NCBI GenBank assembly: GCA_002315595.1
Contig: DCHG01000062.1
Location: 1 to 64,000, forward strand
DNA: 64,000 bases
Direction: 5' to 3'
Source: Clostridiales bacterium UBA1758
Lineage (GTDB): Bacteria > Bacillota > Clostridia > Oscillospirales > UBA1758
The position numbers and the translations under genes were made by a program. The notes under the pieces are model-generated. The model had not been told where the DNA came from and did no database searches. It saw nothing but the letters and a program-made list of their open reading frames with translations. This document shows, piece by piece, positions 15,591 to 24,340 of this stretch; within the stretch, counting starts at the first letter, position 1, and the number at the start of each line of letters is the position of its first letter.

Positions 15591-16733
15591 ATGCCGAAAA
15601 CCTCTCTTGATGATTACAAAACCAAACATGTCGGCAGTGCCGAAGAAATTGATCGTACCCGTAAACTGAAAGTCGGTATCATCGGCTGCGGTTGGATCGC
15701 CGGAGCCCACATGGAAGCTTATCTTCAATGCAATGACATCGAAATCGTCGCCGGTGCGGATCTTGTTCCGGGCAAGGCGGAAGCCTTCTTTCAGCAGTAC
15801 GGACTGGAAAACGTCCGTTGCTATCCGAATGATGAGGCGATGCTTGAAGCCGAAGAACTCGACGCCGTCAGCGTCTGCACCTATAACCGTCAGCACGCCC
15901 CCTGCACCATACACGCGCTGAACAAGGGCGTAAGCGTTCTGCTTGAAAAGCCGATGTGCGTCACCCTTGAGGAGGCTGTTGAAATCTGCCGCGCCGAAAA
16001 GAAGAGTGGTAAGGTCCTTTCTATCGGCTTCCAGCCGCGTTTCGACGCCAATATGCAAATGATCAAAAAAATCGTCGAATCCGGCGAACTCGGCAAGATC
16101 TACTACATTCAGACCGGCGGCGGACGCCGTCGCGGAATTCCGACACCATTCGGCACGACATTTATTCAGGAAGACACCGCCGGACTCGGCGCACTCGGCG
16201 ACATCGGTTGCTATTCGCTCGATATGGTCCTCAACGCCATCGGTTATCCGAAGCCGTTGACCGTCACCGGCTACAAGAGCGCTTACTTCGGCAAAGATCC
16301 TTCCTATGAACATCACGATGTTTTCGGTGTCGATGACTTTGCCGCGGGCTTTATCCGCCTTGAAGGCGACATCATTCTCGACTTCCGTATTGCGTGGGCG
16401 ATGAACCTCAATACGCCCGGCGACACCATCATTATGGGCACCAAAGGATCGCTTCGCATTCCGTCCACCGACTGCTGGAACGGCTCGACCGGCGGGCCGA
16501 TGACGATCTATCACGAGGTTGCGGGCGCGCAACTCGACACCATTGTCCCGCTGATCGAAGACAATACGGATCTGTTCTATCAAAAGATCCGTTCCTTCCT
16601 CGACGCCGTCCGAACCGGCGAAAAAGCCCCGGTTCCTGCATCGCAAATCCTTTACAATCAAGCCATTTTGGACGGCATTTCTCGCAGTGCCGAACTCGGT
16701 CACGAGATCGAAATCGAAATTCCGGAAATCTGA
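15591..16733 (+). CDS. Gfo/Idh/MocA family NAD(P)-dependent oxidoreductase
   Basis: 380 residues. Start set at ATG 15591 because AAAGGTGG lies 8 bases upstream; an in-frame ATG 21 bases earlier has no such site. The Rossmann half carries VGIIGCGWIAGAHMEAYL (GxGxxG-type, about 28-45) and EKP at 119-121 with the family Lys120. The C-terminal half has GALGDIGCYSLDMVL with the usual Asp/His-region motif. Members oxidise or reduce sugars, inositols or amino sugars in the cytoplasm; the substrate cannot be told here. It precedes a PhnP-like hydrolase with a hairpin between, so they may be partly co-expressed. Confidence 0.88.
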   Translation: MPKTSLDDYKTKHVGSAEEIDRTRKLKVGIIGCGWIAGAHMEAYLQCNDIEIVAGADLVPGKAEAFFQQYGLENVRCYPNDEAMLEAEELDAVSVCTYNRQHAPCTIHALNKGVSVLLEKPMCVTLEEAVEICRAEKKSGKVLSIGFQPRFDANMQMIKKIVESGELGKIYYIQTGGGRRRGIPTPFGTTFIQEDTAGLGALGDIGCYSLDMVLNAIGYPKPLTVTGYKSAYFGKDPSYEHHDVFGVDDFAAGFIRLEGDIILDFRIAWAMNLNTPGDTIIMGTKGSLRIPSTDCWNGSTGGPMTIYHEVAGAQLDTIVPLIEDNTDLFYQKIRSFLDAVRTGEKAPVPASQILYNQAILDGISRSAELGHEIEIEIPEI

Positions 16734-16746
16734 TCGGATCTATTTT

Positions 16747-16778
16747 AATGCCCATCTTCGAGCGAAGATGGGCATTTT
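16747..16778 (+). terminator. Intergenic hairpin (partial terminator) after the oxidoreductase
   Basis: A 12-bp stem AATGCCCATCTT with its complement and a 6-base loop, ending in TTTTC. The U tract is short, so read-through into the hydrolase gene is plausible. Confidence 0.6.
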
Positions 16779-16799
16779 CACCACAGGAGGTGTTTTATT

Positions 16800-17657
16800 A
16801 TGCAATTTCTGGGTACTGCCGCCGCTCAACTCACCCCATGCCCATTCTGTGCCTGCGACAACTGCAAAAAACTTCGCAGTCTTGGCATCAAAAAGCGCAG
16901 AAGTTGTTTTTACATCGACCGATCGACAATGATCGACTTCGGACCTGATGCTCTTGCCGCGGCACAGGATTTTAACACCGATCTGACAAACTTAAAACGC
17001 GTCTTTATAACACATTCTCATGCCGATCATTTCAGCATCACCAATCTTCTTTCGATCGGAATGTCCGCGACCAAGCCGGAAACGCCAATTGATGTTTATC
17101 TGTCGAAGGAAGCCTTTGACTGGACGGTTTCGTCGATGATTTATCACGATCCGTTCGCACAGATGACGGTCAAGGAAGCCGGCATGAGTGTCAACGGCTT
17201 TTACGAATTTCGCCCGGTCAAGGCGGGCGATGTCATCGAAGTCGACGGTATGCGCGTTCTCGCCCTTCCTACGCACCATTCGGGAAATACGCCGCAGGAA
17301 ACCGCGCTCAATTACTTTTTCACCTTCTCCGACGGCAAAAAGTTTCTTTACGCTTCCGATACTGGGATGTATGACGACGCCGATTTTTCCCTGCTGAAAG
17401 GCGTTTGTTTTGACCAGATCGTCATGGAAAACACCTTTGGAAGCAATATCAAGCCGGAAGCAACACATCATCTTGACAACGAGCATTTTCTTGAACAACT
17501 CGGCAATTTTGCCGTTCACGGTCTTATCGATGGCCACACGCAAATCTATATCACCCATGTCAATCCATCCCATTCGATGACGCCGGACGATATGCAGGCG
17601 TATTTTGATCAATCGCCCTATCATGTCACCGTCGCCTATGACGGCATGGAAATTTGA
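16800..17657 (+). CDS. Metallo-beta-lactamase-fold hydrolase (PhnP-like)
   Basis: 285 residues with a perfect AGGAGG site. The N-terminus carries CPFCACDNCKKLR, a Cys cluster like the structural zinc site of PhnP-type enzymes, then the MBL motif HSHADH (about residues 73-78), TTHHSGNTP, LYASDTGMY with the metal-bridging Asp, and a C-terminal ITHVNPSHS. PhnP is a cyclic phosphodiesterase of phosphonate breakdown; no phn genes are present, so the substrate here is open, perhaps another phosphodiester. A terminator follows. Confidence 0.82.
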   Translation: MQFLGTAAAQLTPCPFCACDNCKKLRSLGIKKRRSCFYIDRSTMIDFGPDALAAAQDFNTDLTNLKRVFITHSHADHFSITNLLSIGMSATKPETPIDVYLSKEAFDWTVSSMIYHDPFAQMTVKEAGMSVNGFYEFRPVKAGDVIEVDGMRVLALPTHHSGNTPQETALNYFFTFSDGKKFLYASDTGMYDDADFSLLKGVCFDQIVMENTFGSNIKPEATHHLDNEHFLEQLGNFAVHGLIDGHTQIYITHVNPSHSMTPDDMQAYFDQSPYHVTVAYDGMEI

Positions 17658-17673
17658 GTTAATTTAAATCAAA

Positions 17674-17710
17674 ACGGTATTGCGGATCACCCGCAATACC
17701 GTCTTTTTTT
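17674..17710 (+). terminator. Terminator between PhnP-like gene and yabR
   Basis: A 12-bp stem ACGGTATTGCGG with its complement, a 5-base loop and a run of seven T. It separates convergent genes and may also end the long minus-strand operon. Confidence 0.85.
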
Positions 17711-17757
17711 ACTGAAAAAACAACGGTTATCCGCATTTCGACGGATAACCATTCGGT

Positions 17758-18165
17758 TTATCTCTTTCTTCTGCGGTCGCCGTTATATTTGTCACCGCGC
17801 TGGCGAATATCGGACATTCTGCTTTCGCTTTCCTGCATGAACGCCTTGATCTTATCCTCAAATGAGGACGGTGCCGTGGCTTGCGGTTTCGGTGTGAAAC
17901 GAGCCTCGCTCTGTCGCGGTGCGGCGTTTTTTGCCGTGGCTCGTTTAATGGAAAGATTGATGCGGTTGTTTTCGTCAATTTTAGTGACAACCGCTTCGAC
18001 TTCCTGACCTTCCGAAAGAAAATCGTGAATGTCGCTGACATATGTATTTGCGACTTCGGAAATATGTACCATTCCCGACTTTCCCTCCGGCAACGAAACA
18101 AACGCGCCGAATTTTGTGATACCCGTTACTTTTCCTTTGACTACCTGCCCAACATTGAGCTCCAT
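17758..18165 (-). CDS. yabR: S1-domain RNA-binding protein (YabR type)
   Basis: 135 residues. Residues 1-72 are one S1 OB-fold: GQVVKGKVTGITKFGAFVSLPEGKSGMVHISE, then EGQEVEAVVTKIDENNRINLSIKRA. The tail is basic and low-complexity, ending DRRRKR, likely an additional RNA contact. In Bacillus the gene lies directly after divIC, as here (36 bases). It is the last gene of the recJ-to-yabR run. The family is cytosolic, with an RNA-related but poorly defined role. Confidence 0.9.
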   Translation of the reverse strand: MELNVGQVVKGKVTGITKFGAFVSLPEGKSGMVHISEVANTYVSDIHDFLSEGQEVEAVVTKIDENNRINLSIKRATAKNAAPRQSEARFTPKPQATAPSSFEDKIKAFMQESESRMSDIRQRGDKYNGDRRRKR

Positions 18166-18201
18166 ACCAGATTTTCTCCCTTCGGTGTCCCTGACACCAT
18201 C

Positions 18202-18501
18202 CTAACGCTTTGATGTATCTATAAACACCCGTTCCCCCGGCATTGCAAGACCAAGTTCACTGCGGGCAACACGGATGATATATTCTTCGTCCATTTCTTC
18301 GTCGATGAGACTTTGATACTCGCCGTTGGAGATCTCAAGTTCATCGCGGATCTGTTGTAATTGTTCCAATTCCTCTCTGCGTTCACCGATTTGGAGTCGC
18401 AAAGATACGAGCAAAAACGAAAAATACAGCACAAAAACAACGACTATGACACGAGCAGCGATGCTTCCGCGTCTTTTTTTCGCCGTATTTCCCTTTTTCA
18501 T
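18202..18501 (-). CDS. divIC: Septum formation initiator DivIC/FtsB family
   Basis: 99 residues. A short basic N-terminus (MKKGNTAKKRR), one membrane helix (ARVIVVVFVLYFSFLLVSL), then an extracytoplasmic coiled coil (GERREELEQLQQIRDELEISN) and the C-terminal motif YIIRVARSELGLAMPGERVF. These are the hallmarks of DivIC/FtsB, a divisome scaffold with FtsL and DivIB. It starts 4 bases after yabQ, with AAAGGAAATG as ribosome site. Confidence 0.93.
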   Translation of the reverse strand: MKKGNTAKKRRGSIAARVIVVVFVLYFSFLLVSLRLQIGERREELEQLQQIRDELEISNGEYQSLIDEEMDEEYIIRVARSELGLAMPGERVFIDTSKR

Positions 18502-18505
18502 TGTT

Positions 18506-18850
18506 TCATTTCCTTTCCGATTTACGGGATCGACACAGTATGCTTCTCCGTGTCATTCGATCGACCGAAGCCGAAACCCGCCGTCCCGCGGTAAAACCGA
18601 CCGTCGCAAACCCGATTACCGTCCCGACGATCATATATCCGCGCAATAATCCATCGCCCGCACACCACACCGTCACCAGCATCGCCGCAAGCAAAACAGT
18701 ACAAATCACCACCGAGATCCCGTTCACTGCCCATGCAATGCCGAGAATTCTGGCGGCGGCGCACAATCCGACAAATAGGATCGCGCCCACACAACCGATC
18801 GTTACGCAAATGAAAAAATCAAGCAATTGATCTGCAAGATAGATTTCCAT
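18506..18850 (-). CDS. yabQ: Spore cortex biosynthesis protein YabQ-like
   Basis: 114 residues from ATG 18850, which overlaps the yabP stop (TGATG), so translation is coupled. It has about four hydrophobic segments (LLDFFICVTIGCVGAILFVGL, GISVVICTVLLAAMLVTVW, GYMIVGTVIGFATVGF) and a basic C-terminus. YabQ is a forespore-surrounding membrane protein needed for cortex formation in Bacillus. The call rests on size, topology and the conserved yabP-yabQ-divIC order more than on sequence motifs. Confidence 0.8.
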   Translation of the reverse strand: MEIYLADQLLDFFICVTIGCVGAILFVGLCAAARILGIAWAVNGISVVICTVLLAAMLVTVWCAGDGLLRGYMIVGTVIGFATVGFTAGRRVSASVDRMTRRSILCRSRKSERK

Positions 18851-19113
18851 CAAGCGAACAACTTCTTCCAAAATCCGCCGTCACGCAATGCGGTATAGCA
18901 AACGCCATCCAGTCGGCCGGAGACCACCAATTCACCCGATTCGATCATCAGGCTTTCGATGTGAAGTCCGTTGCCGGAAATTTCCATTCCGCCGGCATCG
19001 GTTTCGAGAATGATTACATTCTCATCATAGTTTTTTACGGAAAGCACGCCCGAAACCGAGATTTTTTCGCGTTTTTCCGCAAAAAACGAATGTTTGACAG
19101 ATTTTTTGTCCAT
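18850..19113 (-). CDS. yabP: Sporulation protein YabP
   Basis: 87 residues with GGAGG upstream. It is a small all-beta protein of the YabP/YqfC type: RSKISVSGVL-like strand near 16-24, NYDENVIILETDAGGMEISGNGLHIESLMIESGELVVSGRLDGV. The motif of an 'ISGNGLHI...L..E.GEL.I.G.I' core is diagnostic. Expressed in the mother cell under sigma-E in Bacillus. It overlaps yabQ by one base and follows rqcP. Confidence 0.9.
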   Translation of the reverse strand: MDKKSVKHSFFAEKREKISVSGVLSVKNYDENVIILETDAGGMEISGNGLHIESLMIESGELVVSGRLDGVCYTALRDGGFWKKLFA

Positions 19114-19159
19114 CCCGCCACCTCCGTTGATACAGTGTATTCGAAGATCGCGGAAAAAA

Positions 19160-19399
19160 TCACACCTGACGATACATCAGCGGAGCATCCGCCTTCGTCG
19201 CGTGTTCGTTCAGATCAAGCACCTCGACCTTGACCGGCTTTCCGCCAAATTCAATTTCGATGATGTCGCCGACCTTCACCTGATAAGACGCTTTGACAAT
19301 GCGGTCGTTGACAACGATGCGATCGTTGTCACAGGCTTCATTGGCGACGGTACGGCGTTTGATGATACGCGAAACCTTTAAAAATTTATCGACTCTCAT
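19160..19399 (-). CDS. rqcP: S4-domain RNA-binding protein RqcP (YabO)
   Basis: 79 residues, almost all an S4 domain: MRVDKFLKVSRIIKRRTVANEACDNDRI at the start, then VKVGDIIEIEFGGKPVKVEVLDL. RqcP works with RqcH in ribosome-associated quality control, helping add C-terminal alanine tails to stalled chains. Position upstream of yabP matches Bacillus. The RBS is AAGGAAAC. A strong hairpin separates it from hup. Confidence 0.92.
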   Translation of the reverse strand: MRVDKFLKVSRIIKRRTVANEACDNDRIVVNDRIVKASYQVKVGDIIEIEFGGKPVKVEVLDLNEHATKADAPLMYRQV

Positions 19400-19415
19400 T
19401 TTGTTTCCTTGGGAG

Positions 19416-19447
19416 AACGCAGAAGCGGGAGTCCCCGCTTCTGCGTT
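19416..19447 (-). terminator. 14-bp hairpin between hup and rqcP
   Basis: A perfect 14-bp stem AACGCAGAAGCGGG with its complement and a 4-base loop (19430-19433). On the minus strand it is followed by CTCCCAAGG, not a T run, so it is more likely a processing or stability element that protects the abundant hup message than a full terminator. Confidence 0.55.
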
Positions 19448-19465
19448 GTTTTACAAAGGATTTTC

Positions 19466-19738
19466 TTACTTGATGGCGTCCTTGAAGCCCTTGCCGGCCT
19501 TGAAAACCGGGGCCTTGGAAGCAGGGATTGTGATGGTGGCGTTGGTGGAAGGGTTACGGCCGGTTCTTTCCGGACGATTCTTCACCTCAAAGGTGCCGAA
19601 GCCGACGAGAGCGACCTTGTCATCCTTGGAAAGCGCTTCGGTGATGCTATCGATGGCGGCATTGAGTGCCAGTTCGGAATTCTTCTTGGAGAATCCGGTC
19701 TTTTCGGCGATGGCTGCGATGAGTTCGGTTTTGTTCAT
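19466..19738 (-). CDS. hup: DNA-binding protein HU
   Basis: 90 residues, the usual HU length. Start ATG 19738 with AAGGAGG upstream; the frame is open further back but without family sequence. Sequence MNKTELIAAIAEKTGFSKK, FGTFEVKNRPERTGRNP, then the arm and PVFKAGKGFKDAIK end are canonical. The dimer compacts and bends DNA in the nucleoid. It sits between mazG and rqcP, as in many Clostridia. The hairpin after it may raise its message level over that of the sporulation genes downstream. Confidence 0.97.
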   Translation of the reverse strand: MNKTELIAAIAEKTGFSKKNSELALNAAIDSITEALSKDDKVALVGFGTFEVKNRPERTGRNPSTNATITIPASKAPVFKAGKGFKDAIK

Positions 19739-19771
19739 TTTAATGAACCTCCTTGTTTTTTTCATCCAAAT

Positions 19772-20548
19772 TTATATGGACTGTTTTGCTCGATTCCAAA
19801 GTTCATTCAGTTCTTCCGGGGTTTTATCGTTCAGATTTCCGCCCGAAAGTTCCTCAACGATCCGAAATCGATTTGTAAATTTATCACAGGCAGAGGAAAG
19901 GGATTCCTCGCACTGGACATCAAAAAACTTAGCAGCGCGTACAACTGCAAACAACAAATCGCCGAATTCTTCACCGACACTTTCGGGAGAAGCCGTGCGA
20001 ACTTCGTTGAGTTCGCGTTCCACCGCATCAAGCGCGGCATCGGCGTCCTGCCAATGAAAGCCCGCCTTGGAAGCCTTCGCGCCGATCTTTTCAGCACGGA
20101 TCAGCGAAGGAAGTGTTTTTGCGACGGAGTCCATCGCGTCCGTAGTCGTTTTTTGTGACTTTTCGAGGCGTTTCATTTCTTCCCACTTGACTAACACCTC
20201 ATCGGCAGTGGAAAGTTTATCCGTCCCGAAAACATGGGGATGACGGAAAATGTATTTTTTGCATACACCGTCCGCAACATCGTCTAATGTAAAACCGCCC
20301 TGTTCGGTTTCCATTTCGGTATGAAACACAACCTGCGAAAGGACATCGCCGAGTTCTTCGAGCAAAGACTCTTTGTCGCCGTTGTCAATGGCTTCCACGG
20401 CTTCATAAGTTTCCTCAATAAAATTGCGGCGAATGCTTTCATGCGTTTGCTCACGATCCCACGGACAACCCTTGGGACCACGCAATGCACGGACGAGTGC
20501 GACCAGGTCATAAACGCCGTATTTTTCTTTACTTTCAAAATTTATCAT
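19772..20548 (-). CDS. mazG: Nucleoside triphosphate pyrophosphohydrolase MazG
   Basis: 258 residues with two tandem MazG domains. The first has GCPWDREQTHESIRRNFIEETYEAVEAID and EELGDVLSQVVFH, giving the EExxE and ExxD magnesium sites; the second has ALDAVERELNEV and EEFGDLLFAVVRAAKF. It hydrolyses (d)NTPs to NMP and pyrophosphate, cleaning the pool and tempering (p)ppGpp effects in some bacteria. Bacillus YabN carries an extra N-terminal methylase domain that is absent here. Confidence 0.94.
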   Translation of the reverse strand: MINFESKEKYGVYDLVALVRALRGPKGCPWDREQTHESIRRNFIEETYEAVEAIDNGDKESLLEELGDVLSQVVFHTEMETEQGGFTLDDVADGVCKKYIFRHPHVFGTDKLSTADEVLVKWEEMKRLEKSQKTTTDAMDSVAKTLPSLIRAEKIGAKASKAGFHWQDADAALDAVERELNEVRTASPESVGEEFGDLLFAVVRAAKFFDVQCEESLSSACDKFTNRFRIVEELSGGNLNDKTPEELNELWNRAKQSI

Positions 20549-20592
20549 ATTTTCGGCCTTTCTGCAAGTGTTTTTTCAATAAAAAATGTTTT

Positions 20593-22194
20593 TTATTTTG
20601 AAACCTTCAAATATTTGCCGATTTTTTCGCCTTTTGGAATAAATGTGAGGTCATCCTGATACACCGCGCCGAAAATATAGACGCCGATCGCATAGACAAC
20701 CACGCCCACGCCGATCGCGACAACCGTCGAAATTGCGTTGCCGACGAAGCGGGATGCAATGCCGTAAACCGCCCAAGCGGAGGCTCCCATCAGTGCGGAT
20801 GCGATAAACGGCTTGACGAAAATTCGTCCGGCATGGATCTCCGCACCCGACGAGCGTGCGATCATAATCAAGTTCATCATCGATATCGTCACATAGCAGA
20901 AAAACGTTCCGACCGGCGCACCGTATATATTGATCGTCGGACGGCTGATCAGCGTGTAGTTGACGACGATTTTTACTACGCCGCCCATAAACATCGAAAG
21001 CAGGGTGAATTTTTGCTTTCCGACGGACTGCAATATCGAATTCGTCAGGAATACAAGGCATACAAACGGCACCGCACAGGAAAGAAGTGCCAACGATTCA
21101 CCCGCGAGTTTGACGACTTCTTCGCCCTCAGACGCATAGACCAAGCGAATGATCGGCTCGGCAAGCACACCCAGACCGAATGCCATCGGCAGTGCGAGAA
21201 GCGAACAGATACGAAGCGAGGATTCTACCGTACGGGTGATGAGTTCGTTTTCACGCTTGACATGAGCCGCGGCAATGGCGGGAATGACGCTGATGGAAAG
21301 GCTGACGACGATCGCGGGCGGTAGATTAAAGAAATACAGCCCGTAGCAGTAAGTGCCGTAAAGCCATTTGGTCTCTTTCAAGGTGTAACCGATCCTTTGC
21401 AGGACATTCATCAAAATCGCGTTATCAACGAGATTTGTCACCGAAAGGACGGAAGACGACAGTGTGATCGGTATCGCAATGACCAACAGACGCTTAAAAA
21501 CCTCCTCGGCAGGACTCGGCGTATCGGTCGCGTGTTCACCTAGGCGCCCCATCATTTTTTTCTTTGTAGCAAAGAAATAGACCGCGGCAAGAAGATTACC
21601 CATCGTGACACCTGCGATCGCGCCTGCCGCGACATAGATCATATCATAGCCGCGGGATTTAAGATAAAGCGAAAATGCCACACCGAAAATCAGTTTGCCC
21701 GACGCCTCAATGATCTGTGAGATAGCGGTCGGCACCATATTCGACATTCCCTGATAATAACCGCGAAAAATCGAGATCAACGCGACAAAGAACAGTGTCG
21801 GCGCAATGGCAAGTACCGCGATGGCGGCGTCCGGGTTGCCGATGAGATTGGCAAACAGTTTATGCCCGAAGATCAGGGCAAACATTCCGATTGCGCCGAT
21901 GGTCAGAAATGTTGCGGCGGCAATGCGGACAATGCGCTTTATTTCGGCATTACGCCCCATAACATTTGCTTCGGATACCATCTTCGACACGGCGACGGGA
22001 AGTCCCGCAGTCGAAAGGACATACGCAAACGAGAAAATATTGTATGCGTTATTGAAGATCGCATTGCCCTCGGCACCGAGAATCTTTCCCACGGGGATCT
22101 TGAACAGTGCGCCGATGACCTTTACGATGATTCCCGCCGCGGTCAAAATCGCCGCCCCGACGAGAAAATTCTGTTTTTTCTTTGTTTCAGCCAT
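20593..22194 (-). CDS. MATE/MOP-superfamily flippase, SpoVB/MurJ-like (Bacillus YabM position)
   Basis: 533 residues from ATG 22194, four bases after the mtaD stop. About 14 hydrophobic segments; motifs NFLVGAAILTAAGIIVKVIGALFKIPVG at the start, GNAIFNNAYNIFSFAYVLSTAGLPVAVSKMVSE, and GYYQGMSNMVPTAISQIIEASGKL are typical of the stage V sporulation protein B/lipid II flippase branch. It likely moves lipid-linked peptidoglycan or cortex precursors across the membrane. Its place just before mazG matches Bacillus yabM-yabN. Confidence 0.88.
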   Translation of the reverse strand: MAETKKKQNFLVGAAILTAAGIIVKVIGALFKIPVGKILGAEGNAIFNNAYNIFSFAYVLSTAGLPVAVSKMVSEANVMGRNAEIKRIVRIAAATFLTIGAIGMFALIFGHKLFANLIGNPDAAIAVLAIAPTLFFVALISIFRGYYQGMSNMVPTAISQIIEASGKLIFGVAFSLYLKSRGYDMIYVAAGAIAGVTMGNLLAAVYFFATKKKMMGRLGEHATDTPSPAEEVFKRLLVIAIPITLSSSVLSVTNLVDNAILMNVLQRIGYTLKETKWLYGTYCYGLYFFNLPPAIVVSLSISVIPAIAAAHVKRENELITRTVESSLRICSLLALPMAFGLGVLAEPIIRLVYASEGEEVVKLAGESLALLSCAVPFVCLVFLTNSILQSVGKQKFTLLSMFMGGVVKIVVNYTLISRPTINIYGAPVGTFFCYVTISMMNLIMIARSSGAEIHAGRIFVKPFIASALMGASAWAVYGIASRFVGNAISTVVAIGVGVVVYAIGVYIFGAVYQDDLTFIPKGEKIGKYLKVSK

Positions 22195-22198
22195 TAAT

Positions 22199-23506
22199 TC
22201 ACAACCTTGTGTTTTTTCCGGGGAACAGTTCGTCGAGTACATTTGCCAGATCGTAATTCAACCGTTCCATATCAATTGTCAGGTATTCGCCGTTTTCGTA
22301 GAGGATCTTGCCGCGTACCATCGTCATACAGACATCACTGCCGCGTGCGGCATAGACGAGATTTGAGATCACATCATGGCAGGGCATAAGATGCGGTCGA
22401 TCGAAGTCAACAACGGCGAGATCCGCGTCAAAGCCTTCCCGTATCACGCCGCATTCATCGCTTCTGCCCTGAGCCACAGCGCCGCCGACCGTCGCCATTT
22501 TCAAGGCGTCCTCGGCGGAGATGGCGTTTTCCATTCCCGCACGGATATGGGAAAGGAGAACGGCGGACTTCATTTCCTCAAAGAGGTCAAGATTATTGTT
22601 CGACGCGGTACCGTCCGTTCCGAGTGCGACGGTCACACCCATGCGGAGTGCGGCGGCGGAATCGAAAACTCCCGAACCGAGTTTGAGATTGCTGATCGGG
22701 TTGTGTGCAACAGCGCCACCGGATTTTTTGATCCATACGAGGTCCTCCGGCTCCGCCCACACGGAATGTGCGGCAAGCACCGGCACATCGAATACACCGT
22801 ATTCGGCAAATGCCTGCGCCGGCGTTTTCCCGCGGCGTTCAATGCCCTCGCGATGTTCCTTTTCCGTTTCGGAAAGATGCAGGTGCATAATCGCGTGATG
22901 ATCGCGTGAAAGTTTCACCATATATTCCCATGTATCAGGATTTGAGGTGTATTCGGCGTGGATCGAAGAGTCAACACGAATTCTTCCGTTATCAAAACCG
23001 TGCCAATCGCGGAAAAGTTCGACATATTCGATTGCGTCATTGTTTTTCGTCGGATCGAAATGATCGGAAAATTCCGTCGTCCCGCGTGAAATATTCAGTT
23101 TGATACCCGCATCCCGTGCCGCTTCGGAAATACCGACCGCACCTGCGTACATATCCGAAAAAGCGGTTGTACCGCAGGCGATGCCCTCTGCCATTCCCAA
23201 AAGTGCGCCGACCTTTTTCATCGGTGGCGTCATTTTTGCCTCGATCGGGAAAATATTGTCAAACAGCCATGATTGCAAATTCGTCGTGTCGGAAACTCCG
23301 CGCAAAAGCGTCATTGAAAGATGCGTATGTGCATTGACAAGCCCCGGCAAAACGACCTTTCCTTTTCCGTTGATCACGCGGTCAAAACACCCCTCCGGGC
23401 GGGTATCGCCGACATAGGCGATCTTTGTACCGTTCACCGCAAGAAATGCGTTTTTCAGTAATTTTTCCCCGGTATAAACGATTGCATTTTCAAAAAGTAT
23501 CTTCAT
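22199..23506 (-). CDS. mtaD: 5-methylthioadenosine / S-adenosylhomocysteine deaminase (amidohydrolase)
   Basis: 435 residues. Amidohydrolase metal ligands are in place: NAHTHLSM (about 59-66), the His of HLHLSETEKEH, AAHSVW, and GTDGTASNNNLDLFEE with the catalytic Asp. The motif LQSWLFDNIFPIEAKM and the SVWAEPEDL region point to the MtaD branch, which deaminates MTA and SAH (and adenosine weakly) to inosine forms. It overlaps pnp by four bases, so deamination and phosphorolysis of purine nucleosides are coupled genetically. Confidence 0.92.
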   Translation of the reverse strand: MKILFENAIVYTGEKLLKNAFLAVNGTKIAYVGDTRPEGCFDRVINGKGKVVLPGLVNAHTHLSMTLLRGVSDTTNLQSWLFDNIFPIEAKMTPPMKKVGALLGMAEGIACGTTAFSDMYAGAVGISEAARDAGIKLNISRGTTEFSDHFDPTKNNDAIEYVELFRDWHGFDNGRIRVDSSIHAEYTSNPDTWEYMVKLSRDHHAIMHLHLSETEKEHREGIERRGKTPAQAFAEYGVFDVPVLAAHSVWAEPEDLVWIKKSGGAVAHNPISNLKLGSGVFDSAAALRMGVTVALGTDGTASNNNLDLFEEMKSAVLLSHIRAGMENAISAEDALKMATVGGAVAQGRSDECGVIREGFDADLAVVDFDRPHLMPCHDVISNLVYAARGSDVCMTMVRGKILYENGEYLTIDMERLNYDLANVLDELFPGKNTRL

Positions 23507-24324
23507 ATCATCACCAGGCAGGTGAGAACAAGCGCAGAGAAATCTTCTTTCGCGTTCTCTGCGGCTTCCAGCACCTCTTCCTCCGAAAGATTTTCACCGG
23601 TCATTCCTGCGGCGAGATTGGACACGAGCGAAAAGCCCAAGACCTCCATTTTCGCCTGCGAAGCCGCAACGACTTCGGGCACGGTGGACATTCCGACGGC
23701 ATCTGCGCCGAGATAGCGCGCCGCACGGATCTCCGCCGGGGTTTCATATTGAGGACCGGCAAAATACATATACACACCACGGTGCAGATCAACGCCGACG
23801 GTCGAAGCGGCGGCATAGGCGACATCGATCAATCTCGGTGTGTACGCACCAACCATATTCGGAAAACGCTCGCCGAAGCGTTCATCGTTTTCACCGGTCA
23901 GGGGCGAATTCGGCACGAGTTTGATATGATCCTCGATGCACATAATATCGCCGCGTGAATAGTTCAAATTCACGCCACCCGCGGCATTGGTGATGAGCAG
24001 TGTTTCCGCCCCAAGCATCTTTGCAACGCGAACAGGAGCCGCCGCATCAAGCATGGAATAGCCCTCGTAGCAATGAAATCTACCGTCCGCGATCATCACG
24101 CGTCTGCCTTCAAGTTCGCCGAAGACAAATCTTCCGCGATGTGCGGGCGCGGTGCATACGGGAAAATTCGGAATATCCGCATAGTCAACGCAGATCGGAT
24201 TTTCCACCTTTTCGGATAAGAAGCCAAGTCCGCTTCCGAGAATCAGTAGAATTTCGGGCGCAAAACCGCCGATTTTCGAACGAATTACAGCAGTTGCATT
24301 GCTGATTCTATCATATTCTTTCAT
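23503..24324 (-). CDS. Purine-nucleoside phosphorylase (PNP class, trimeric)
   Basis: 273 residues from ATG 24324 with AAGGA upstream; the longer frame upstream carries no family sequence. Motifs of trimeric PNP: ILGSGLGFLSEKVE (phosphate-binding Ser), AHRGRFVFGEL, GRFHCYEGYS, TNAAGGVN, QYETPAEIRAARYLGADAVGMSTVPEVVAA and LVSNLAAGM. It splits inosine and guanosine to base and ribose 1-phosphate. Pairing with mtaD suggests salvage of MTA/SAH-derived inosines. Confidence 0.95.
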   Translation of the reverse strand: MKEYDRISNATAVIRSKIGGFAPEILLILGSGLGFLSEKVENPICVDYADIPNFPVCTAPAHRGRFVFGELEGRRVMIADGRFHCYEGYSMLDAAAPVRVAKMLGAETLLITNAAGGVNLNYSRGDIMCIEDHIKLVPNSPLTGENDERFGERFPNMVGAYTPRLIDVAYAAASTVGVDLHRGVYMYFAGPQYETPAEIRAARYLGADAVGMSTVPEVVAASQAKMEVLGFSLVSNLAAGMTGENLSEEEVLEAAENAKEDFSALVLTCLVMI

Positions 24325-24340
24325 ATTCGTGTCCTTATTA

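Noticed and set aside
15456..16703. 415-codon open frame antisense to the Gfo/Idh/MocA gene
   Set aside because: Same cause, with no start context and His/Arg-rich, low-complexity translation.
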